A stretch of 64,000 nt of DNA from Aselliscus stoliczkanus (lineage: Eukaryota > Chordata > Mammalia > Chiroptera > Hipposideridae). This document shows positions 57,125 to 64,000 of this stretch, in pieces. Within the stretch, counting starts at the first letter, position 1; each line of letters starts with the position of its first letter. Below the pieces are notes generated by a model, which saw only the letters and a program-made list of their open reading frames with translations, made no database searches and was not told where the DNA came from. Both the position numbers and the translations under genes were made by a program. The stretch covers positions 82,422,852 through 82,486,851 of the forward strand of contig CM066736.1 in assembly GCA_033961575.1 (NCBI GenBank), given 5' to 3'.

Positions 57125-57265
57125 ATCTGTGGACTGGCAACATCATCACCTTTGGGCTCAACAGAGACCCAGAATCTCAGGCTGACCTCAGATGAGCTGA
57201 CTCAATCTGCCTTTTAACAAGACACCAAGGTATCGACATGCGTATTCAAGTTTAAGAAGCACTGA
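57125..57265 (+). mobile_element. MER5A-like hAT fragment
   Basis: 'agacccagaatctcaggctg', 'tgccttttaacaagacacca' and 'caagtttaagaagcactgag' follow MER5 order in sense. Confidence 0.6.
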
Positions 57266-57384
57266 GTTAAATAGCAGTTGTCAGTTTGGGCTGCATCTTA
57301 CTGTTATGATATTCTCAGGAAGTTCTAAGAATGACAGATAACCTGCTTTCCACCCCCAGAAATCCTAATTCAATTGGTCTATGG

Positions 57385-57846
57385 CAGGGGTCAGCAAACT
57401 TTTGAGATGCAAGAGCTGCCAGGGGTGAGCAAACTGCGGCTAGCAAGCCACATGCAGCTCTTTGGGTACGTGCATGTGGCTCTGAAGTAAAATTGAAAAT
57501 GAAAATAAAACTATTATAGTTTCATTTATAAAAGTTTTAAAGGATATTATTCACATAATGGTCATTATGTAAAAATATATTTATGGCTCTGAAATAATTT
57601 TTATTTATTTATTTATTTTCTTATTTTTTGAGGGCAGTGTCACTGGCCCTCATATGTGGGACCCAAACCGGTGCCGCCGGCTTCCGAGGCCAGCGCTTAA
57701 CCACCGAGCCACTCGGCGGGCCCTGAAATAATTTTTAGATTGTTGTGAGAGACAGGATTGGCTCTTCCAGGGGTCAGTAAACTTTTGAGATGGAACGTAT
57801 CCAAAGAGCTGCATGTGGCTCACAAGCAGCAGTTTGCCGACCCCTG
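57385..57846. mobile_element. hAT-type DNA transposon (non-autonomous), split by SINE
   Basis: Ends CAGGGGTCAGCAAACTTTTG (57385) and, in reverse complement, CAGGGGTCGGCAAACTGCTG (57846), flanked by an 8-bp duplication GTCTATGG/GTCTAGGG (57377-57384, 57847-57854; 7 of 8). Eight-base duplications and CAGGGGT ends are hAT hallmarks. A longer inverted repeat (57417-57468 with about 57798-57846) contains 'gcaaactgcggctagcaagc' and its complement. The word CAGGGGTCAGYAAACTTTTG also occurs as a direct repeat at 57385 and 57767, an unusual doubled end. No transposase; a type A SINE interrupts it. Confidence 0.88.
57604..57722 (-). mobile_element. Short tRNA-derived SINE (type A) inside hAT
   Basis: Antisense copy flanked by perfect 15-bp duplications CTGAAATAATTTTTA (57589-57603 and 57723-57737). 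More diverged than the copies at 17401 and 52831 (for example 'cttccgaggccagcg' in place of 'cttcccaagccagcg'). It dates the hAT as older than this SINE. Confidence 0.93.
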
Positions 57847-57943
57847 GTCTAGGGTATAGCCTGGGCATTGTGATTTTTAACCTTTCTGGGCATCCCTAAT
57901 GTGTACTGAGTGTTGAAAAACACGTCGAATTTCTGAACAGTCC

Positions 57944-58086
57944 TTGGGCTGGCCGAGTGGCTCAGTTGGTTAAGAGCTCGCTCAAGACTGCGAGCTGAGC
58001 TCTGAGCAATGGCGGTTTGAGGCCAGCCCGAGCTGAGTTGCCGTTGGCAGGATGGCTCAGCTAAAAAAAAAAAAAAAAAAAAAAAA
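57944..58086 (+). mobile_element. tRNA-derived SINE (type C, VES-like)
   Basis: Sense copy: GGGCTGGCCGAGTGGCTCAG, TTGGTTAAGAGCTCGC, 'gcaatggcggtttgaggcca', 'ggcaggatggctcagct', then a roughly 25-base poly-A. Perfect 13-bp duplications TTCTGAACAGTCC (57931-57943, 58087-58099). The long pure A tail marks it as young. The B-box is decayed (GGTTTGAGGCC), as if the internal promoter has mutated. Confidence 0.93.
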
Positions 58087-58099
58087 TTCTGAACAGTCC

Positions 58100-59384
58100 A
58101 AGCATCCATATTGATTATTTCAAAAAAAAGGACAAGGTGATTTGTGAAGAGATTAATGGGGGAAGTTGTGAGCTATTATCTGGGACTGAGGTGGTACCTG
58201 GTCCTTCTTTTCGTTGGCTTTAGGGGCTCATGCCCCAAATGAAATTTGAAAGAAGAGAAAAACACAAACCCTAGGAAGATTAGTGATAGAATAGGGTACT
58301 GATTGTCCAACATTTCCAGTCAAATACAATCAAGAATCAAGTCATCAAAGGAATGAGAATTAGGAAGAATTTTGGGGGCTGAAACCTACTAAGAAGCTTC
58401 CATTCAGTCTTATCTCATGTCTGTGACCAGCAGCGAGCCACACATTCCTTTAAATCAAATATTTTCTCCATTCTGGCATTAAATAAAACTGTGGACTCTG
58501 AATCATAAAATATTCCTCATGGAGACATCTCTACCATCAACAATTGCCTCAACATTTCTTTTAAAATAATAAGTCCTGGAGTGTTTGTAGTGAGAAAAAG
58601 TATGTGAGAAATATTAGTTTTTGGTAGTCCTGCCCAGAGTTTAAGATGTGTACAGTCAACATGGAGATACTAAGAAAGTGAGAGCTCAATGGAAGCAAGG
58701 TGATCTGCCTAAATTTGAGGCCCCAGGGGGTTCCATGATGGGGATAACGAAGTAGGGGAGTGCTTCTGTGACTGCTTCACTTCCGATGGACCAAGCCCGG
58801 CTGGTGACACAGATCCTTTTGTAAACAATCTCCTTGAAGAGATTTTTCCTAGAGTACAATTTATGCATCAAACTAATTCTAGAATTGACCGGTTGGAAAA
58901 GGCATTTAAGAAGAGTGCAATAATAGAGAAATGCCATTTCATCTTCATGTGTGACTCCATGTGGCACTAAATTTAAGGGTTCTTCGCAATCGATGGGACA
59001 CTTCTGAGAGACTTCCAGAGACATCTTGTGCTGAGAAAGTTTTGGAATCAGAAAAAACTGTGTAGCCAGGGCCAGAGAAACATAAACTCAAGAGAGGTAG
59101 GATGGGGTTACTTACCTGGAAGCCCTGTTGAGAAGACAATGGGGTACATTTTTCAGAGGACTGAACTCTGATGGTCTCTTCCTTCCCCCACATTTACGTA
59201 GAATTGGTTTAAATCTTCCATACTGCTAGGTTAGGATTTCATATAATTCTTCAAGAATTCTTGTATAGTTATTGCAACTTTTTTGTAAATTTAAATTTAT
59301 TTCTAAATAAAAACTTTTACATTTTAAATAAATTAATAAAACAAAGTGCTACCTCTTCACTCCCAACACTGTGTGGTGGGTTGA
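58100..59384. other. No gene seen
   Basis: About 1.3 kb without clear repeats. Two overlapping minus-strand open stretches (112 codons at 58686-59024, 82 at 58945-59193) are unlike any protein I know. AT-rich at 59270-59340. Confidence 0.4.
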
Positions 59385-59600
59385 CAAATCAAGAATAGCT
59401 GTATGCCTTTCTACCCTGTATCAAGAATGACGCCATGCTGCTTTTAAATTCCTTACATTATTGGTGAATTTATCTCAACTTCTAATAGACTGTAAACACC
59501 TGTAGGGCAAGGACGTGTCTGGTCCATTTTTTATCACAGATATATAGTAGAGAGTCTGACACAGAATGAGTGCTATTTACATAATTGCCCAACCCCAAAA
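59385..59600 (+). mobile_element. L2 LINE 3' end
   Basis: 'tagactgtaaacacctgtag', 'ggcaaggacgtgtctggtcc' and 'acacagaatgagtgctattt' are the sense L2 terminus. Confidence 0.65.
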
Positions 59601-59886
59601 AGACATGAGTATAGTGCCAAGGCAAAGCAATCAGGATGGTGGCATTCCTGAAATTCTTTATATGAAAAACATGTGACTAAACGAGGCTAAAGAAAGAAAC
59701 CTGCATATTTCAAACTATTCTATTAGTTTAATGATTAATATAGGTTTTCTATTCCTTTTAATGTTTTAGTTAAGCTATAGCTTTCTAGGAAATTTTTTGT
59801 CTGATAGTTCAAGTTTATTGACAAAGTATTTTAAAACAGTATTATCTTATGATATATCCATAATTTATGTCACTTTTATTCCTAAT

Positions 59887-59948
59887 CCAGTTCCTTGAAA
59901 GTGGAAAGTCCTGAGAAGAGAGAGAGATTAGCACTTTCAAGGAACTGG
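59887..59948. other. Perfect 17-bp inverted repeat (hairpin)
   Basis: Arms CCAGTTCCTTGAAAGTG (59887-59903) and CACTTTCAAGGAACTGG (59932-59948) are exactly complementary, with a purine-rich loop of 28 bases. No TA or longer target duplication flanks it, so it does not look like a transposon. It could fold as an RNA stem-loop if transcribed, but the stem is short for a microRNA precursor. Confidence 0.85.
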
Positions 59949-59999
59949 AATGGTGGCCTAAAATGAGGCCAAGTTGCTAAGGAGCGACAAGATCGTACT

Positions 60000-60420
60000 C
60001 TGGTTCTTTGACTACATTAAAGACTTGGGTTTTCACTCTTAAGAACTCAATAAAAGTCTTATGGTGGAGAGTGATTTGACCTATTTTATGTTTTTAAAAG
60101 CCTCTCCAACTGCTACATTGAAAATAAGCTTGACAGTACCAAAGTAGAAGGAGGGAGAACAATTTTGGGTGACTGCAGCATGACGAACAGTGATGACGTA
60201 AACTAGAGCAGGGGGTGGTAGGGATGAAGGGATGTTGGCTACAGATATATTATAGAGTTACAGTGGAAACAATAGATGCTGGATTGGGTGTTGGAAGTAA
60301 GGAAGAGAATGTTTTCAAGGGTAGATCCCAAGTTTCTCTCTTAGACAACTGAGTCAATGGAAACATCATCAACGGATATATAAACACATCAGCTATAAGT
60401 CAGACTTGAAGCTAAAAGCA
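60000..60420 (-). mobile_element. Possible L2 LINE fragment
   Basis: 'gatgctggattgggtgttgg' and 'gtagatcccaagtttctctc' resemble inverted L2 text ('gaccccaggtttctggcttg'). Weak. A 9-bp palindrome arm pair with a 4-base loop (ACTGCCAGT, ACTGGCAGT) lies just after, at 60424-60445. Confidence 0.4.
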
Positions 60421-60494
60421 AGTACTGCCAGTTTACACTGGCAGTTACAACACAGAGGCTTGGGTATTTTGGTTTTGTGTATGCACAAAAATGT

Positions 60495-60535
60495 TGATAG
60501 CTAATATCATTGGGTTTACTTCCTGCCAAGCACTG

Positions 60536-60578
<43 letters not shown>

Positions 60579-60790
60579 GATATCTATATGTATATGTGTA
60601 TATACATATAGATATCTATCTATAGATATAGATAGATAGATATTGATTTATCCTCATCACAACAATTTGAGACAGGTAATATTATTATCCCATTTTAAAA
60701 ATAAAACTGAGGCACAGAGATTCTAAGTACCTTGTTTGAAATAACTTTAGCTAATAAATGCACACCATGAATTTGAATCCATGTAGTCCT
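60495..60790 (-). mobile_element. MIR SINE with internal microsatellite
   Basis: Inverted MIR, 'ctgccaagcactgttctg' then an expanded TG/TA tract, then 'tcctcatcacaacaatttga', 'ataaaactgaggcacagaga' and 'tttgaatccatgtagtcctg'. Confidence 0.75.
60539..60643. repeat. (TG)n/(TA)n microsatellite with perfect 19-bp palindrome
   Basis: About 16 TG units, then ATAGATATCTATATGTATA (60576-60594), a 6-base loop and its exact complement (60601-60619), then GATA units. It can extrude a cruciform. Confidence 0.95.
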
Positions 60791-60893
60791 GAAGCAGAAT
60801 CAGTATTCCTAACCACTTCTAACCTAATAACTCCTTTTTCCCCCCAAGAATCTCCTGGTCTAGTCTGGAAGAACACACAAAATCCAATAGCAA

Positions 60894-61003
60894 GGGCAGG
60901 CCGAGTGGCGCAGTGGTTAAGAGCTGGCTTGGGACGCCAGAGGCCACGGTTCGGATCCTACATATGAGGGCCAGTGACAATGCCCTCTAAACATTAAAAA
61001 AAA
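60894..61003 (+). mobile_element. Short tRNA-derived SINE (type A)
   Basis: Sense copy of the family at 17401. Head GGGCAGGCCGAGTGGCGCAG, B-box-like GGTTCGGATCC, end 'gggccagtgacaatgccctc' and a mixed A tail. Several differences from the other copies and unclear target duplications suggest an older insertion. Confidence 0.9.
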
Positions 61004-61034
61004 ATAAGAGTAGTATGAGAATGGCTACAATAAT

Positions 61035-61300
61035 AGCCGTTTTTTATATTAAAGTTTATTGGGGTGACAATTGTTAGCAAAGTTAAATAGATTTCAGGTG
61101 TACAATTCTGTAATACATCATCTGTATATCACATTGTGTGTTCACCACCCAGAGTCAGTTCTCCTTCCATCACCATATATTTGATTCCTTTTACTCTCAT
61201 CTACCACCTCCCCTCCTGCCTACCCTCTGGTAACCACTAAACTATTGGCTATGCCTATGAGTTTTGTTTCTTCATTTATTTTTCTTGTTTTCAGGTTTAT
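61035..61300 (-). mobile_element. L1 LINE 3' UTR end, 5'-truncated
   Basis: Antisense: 'ttgggtgacaattgtta'-like start ('attggggtgacaattgttag'), 'atagatttcaggtgtacaat', 'tctgtatatcacattgtgtg' and 'ctggtaaccactaaactatt'. About 260 bp only. The flanks ATAATAGCCGTT and ATAATAACCACT may be a decayed target duplication. Confidence 0.8.
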
Positions 61301-61499
61301 AATAACCACTAATATTTAGTAGCAGAATATGGGGATATGCAGGGTGCTGAGGATGCATGGAACAGAGACTTGTAAGCATTCACTGAGCATGAGAATTAAA
61401 GGATATATATATTTTTTGATATAGTAGAAAATTACTCAGACATGGGCCTTTACTGAATGGTAAAAATTTTGTTGAGCCAATATTGTGCTCACCTTTGTG

Positions 61500-61575
61500 A
61501 CTCCAGAACCTCAGAACCTCACCTTGACACATGGTAGGTGCATAATAAATGTTTCATGAAGCTGACTAAAGTGAC
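61500..61575 (+). mobile_element. L2/MIR 3' end fragment
   Basis: 'cacatggtaggtgcataata' followed by 'aatgtttcatgaagctgact' is the sense terminus of an L2-like repeat. Confidence 0.5.
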
Positions 61576-62365
61576 AGTCCCTGCAAACAAGGATGCTACC
61601 TCCTGACAAACCACTCTGCTCTCTTCTTTACCAGGAACTTGCATTTCTCCAACCTCCACTAACAAATAAGACAAAGGCAATGGCTATATACAGGAAAGAA
61701 TAACTTTGCCAGGTTAGCTTTAAAATATTTAGATCAAACATTTAAAGAACGTTTGATCAAAAAACAAGGACTGTCTGCGTTTTTGGTGAATTTGCCTGCA
61801 GAAATCTTTAATGAGTTTACCTATAAACTAGCATTGATTATCATTTTTGTTATTAGCCAGATTTTAGAATGCTATTTTAAAAAATAAAGTGCACACACAC
61901 ATATATGAGTATGCACAAACATAGTGTACCCCTCCCATATTCATTGTGTTTATATTAGGCTTTCCAGGAATTTCCATTCAAAATATTTTTGCATTCTCTC
62001 TCCTGTGTGGGTGATCAATTACAATTCTGCCAAAATCAAAACAGAAACTTTAAGAGGATTATGAATTGTATGTGTTTTTCTATATGACTTTGCCCACTGC
62101 ATTTCCAGACACTCTGGGAGGATCTTATATGAAATTAACGTGTTTTGTCACTTTGTGGCAGATCTTAGCTGGCATTCTTTACTCTCTAGGGTTCCCTCTA
62201 CTTAATCAAAGCAATCCTCTTTTCTTAGTCCCAACTTTCCATTTAAGAGAGGCCTATTGATTTTGCCCCTGACATGACCACAATCGTATTTTCAAATGTT
62301 GAGGATGTCTCTGCAAGTATCGAGCAAGGAGGTTTGGGACAAAGTAGATTGAAATTAGTATTGAG
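61576..62365. other. No gene seen
   Basis: Unique-looking, AT-rich; nothing recognised. Confidence 0.4.
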
Positions 62366-62369
62366 TTAT

Positions 62370-62955
62370 TTTGTTCAATCAAAGAACAAAAACATATATT
62401 GAATACTTCTATGCCTGGTAGAATGCTGGGTGATGACAATAAAAGATTAATAAAGCACCTTTTCATTACTCAAGGAGCTCTCAGTATAATAATGAAGATA
62501 GGCATAGAAACAAATAATTTTAATAACACAATGAAAGTGCAATGGCAGGAGTAAGTGTAGGATGTTGTGGGCACAGGCCAGAGTGATGGGAAAGATAATA
62601 GATTTCTGAAAGAAGTTATGCCTGGATTGAATCTAGAAGGAAGAACAAGCAGGAGTTAACCAGGTGAAGAACACCTTTCCAGACATGGGGTGTTGAAGGG
62701 AAAATCATGTAATAAGCTGAGGGAACATTTAGATATGACAGACAGGCCGCAGGATGTATGTGGAAAACAGCTCAAGCTGGGCTGTAAGATACATGGAGAG
62801 AGAGGAGATGAGGCTATGGGTGGGGCTAGTGATGAAGGGCTCTGTAAACTCTGCTAAGGAATTTGGATTCTATTTTAGACCTATTGGGGAGTCATTAAAG
62901 GAATTTAAGTAGGGGAGTATTAGGGTTATATTGTTATGTGTAAACAAATCACTCA
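62370..62955 (-). mobile_element. L2 LINE 3' region, 0.6 kb
   Basis: Inverted L2 in good order: 'atgcctggtagaatgctggg', 'tactcaaggagctctcagta', 'tctgaaagaagttatgcctg', 'gaagggctctgtaaactctg', 'ggaatttggattctatttta' and 'gggagtcattaaaggaattt'. Confidence 0.75.
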
Positions 62956-63550
62956 GATAATGGTGACTTTTTCACACAAAGCCCCAAGAAGGTCTTGGTT
63001 TCTCACAAGGATCAAAGCATTGGGTATAGGAAGCCTTATGGACTGCAGGATCAGAGCATTAGGGAAATAGGTGAGATTAAACAAGATTTCAGTACAGGTG
63101 AGAAAGAAAAATATGGAAAAGGACTGTCAGTCTTTAAAATTATTTTTAGAGCATTTCTAAGCTATTTCTCATAATTATCTCATTCCTATCAATATTTTAT
63201 AGAGCAATATAGAGATCTCTTGGGGAAAATCCAGGTCTAGAGGTACATGTTTTTTCTCAGAGTTATGTTATATATTTTATAAGTCTACATATTGGGCCAA
63301 AAATATCAATATCATACCAAAGCACCTGTGAGGTATTTGCCTTATTTTTTTTTTCAACAGTGTCTTTAGTAACCATCACAGACATCGAATGGGAAGCCGT
63401 CAAAATTTATTTGAAAATAAATCATGGAATTTGTCATCTTCCATGATCTCAAGTGACATTTCTATAACAAGGATTTAGCTTTATTATCAATATTTTTCTC
63501 ATTTAAATTCTTATTTTCCATATTGTTATTTGTTTACTATTCCCTCATTG
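62956..63550. other. No gene seen
   Basis: A worn inverted MIR may lie at 63120-63240 ('cataattatctcattcctat'). The remainder is unique-looking. Confidence 0.4.
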
Positions 63551-63720
63551 GCCCATTGTAATAACTGACCATGTTTGCTTAGCAAGAGAATAAAATGTTC
63601 ATTTGCATATGTCTTGTTCCCTGCTAGATGCTAAAAGGTGGCCTTCTCCTTTTGCAAGCTGCTTGGTTACTGTTGTCCAAATGAGTTTCATTAGGAGGTG
63701 AAGGGCAGTGTCCTGAAGAT
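63551..63720. other. Possible conserved non-coding block
   Basis: Repeat-free, with an octamer ATTTGCAT at 63601-63608, a forkhead-like TGTTTGCTTAG at about 63573, and a Sox-like ACTGTTGTCC near 63669 close together. Only motif evidence; conservation untested. Confidence 0.22.
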
Positions 63721-64000
63721 GAAAACCTTGTGTTTTAATCTTTCACTCTCAGCTCCATTCCCGACAGATTCCTAGAACTATAATTGAAATAAATGTAGGG
63801 TAGGGGTACGGGTTGAGACATTTACTCCTATTTTAAGTAATGACTGATTTTTTTTCAATATAGAAAAATGTTCCTAAGATGAGCTCAAGCCGACATTTGA
63901 TGGGGATGTATTCTGTCTCTTGGGAGAATAGGGAAGTAACATTCCCCAAAACCTTTCTGGAAATCTGCCTTCCTAAACTCTGACAAAAGCAAACCGGGGA
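63721..64000. other. No gene seen
   Basis: Unique-looking to the window edge; nothing recognised. Confidence 0.4.

Noticed and set aside
60894..60965. tRNA-like boxes, considered as a tRNA gene
   Set aside because: Same sequence recurs at three other sites with tails and target duplications, so it is a SINE.

Overview
The window is mammalian nuclear DNA, about 60% A+T. It is packed with ancient mammal-wide repeats (MIR, L2, MER5-like hAT pieces, old L1) and with younger lineage-specific insertions. The young SINEs have tRNA-type heads (GGCCGGCC followed by GTGGCTCAGTTGGTTAAGAG or GTGGCGCAGTGGTTAAG). They match my memory of bat tRNA SINEs of the VES/MEG type. Together with young-looking DNA transposons (mariner, a short Tc1/mariner-like element, hAT) this suggests a bat, perhaps a horseshoe-, leaf-nosed- or fruit-bat relative. 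That is inference from recalled repeat families; no database search was possible.

I find no host protein-coding gene, no RNA gene, no CpG island and no promoter. Every open frame longer than about 100 codons is either transposon-derived or looks like chance. The window is best read as intergenic or deep-intronic DNA. No operon, defence system or other multi-gene system is present.

Layout: 1-17 kb holds old MIR/L2 fragments, an L1 at 0.87-2.45 kb carrying a 214-bp inverted-repeat element, and a long L2 copy at 11.8-13.4 kb. 17-24 kb holds a SINE, a 1.1-kb 5'-truncated L1 with target duplications, and two non-repetitive stretches that could be regulatory. 24.9-26.2 kb is a nearly full-length mariner whose transposase is dead: two of its three catalytic aspartates read as asparagine, and it has stops and a frameshift. 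27-46 kb is mostly degraded MIR/L2 plus microsatellites, with a long L2 at 36.4-37.6 kb. 46.6-53.6 kb is a LINE-rich island with one sense L1 end, several antisense L1 copies and a roughly 610-bp SINE made of about four tRNA-like units. 57-61 kb holds a hAT element split by a SINE, two further SINEs, a perfect 17-bp hairpin and another L1 end. 61-64 kb is old L2 plus sparse unique sequence.

The most checkable observations are nested insertions whose relative ages can be read from target-site duplications, the decayed mariner catalytic triad, the multi-unit SINE, and a few inverted repeats and possible conserved non-coding blocks.
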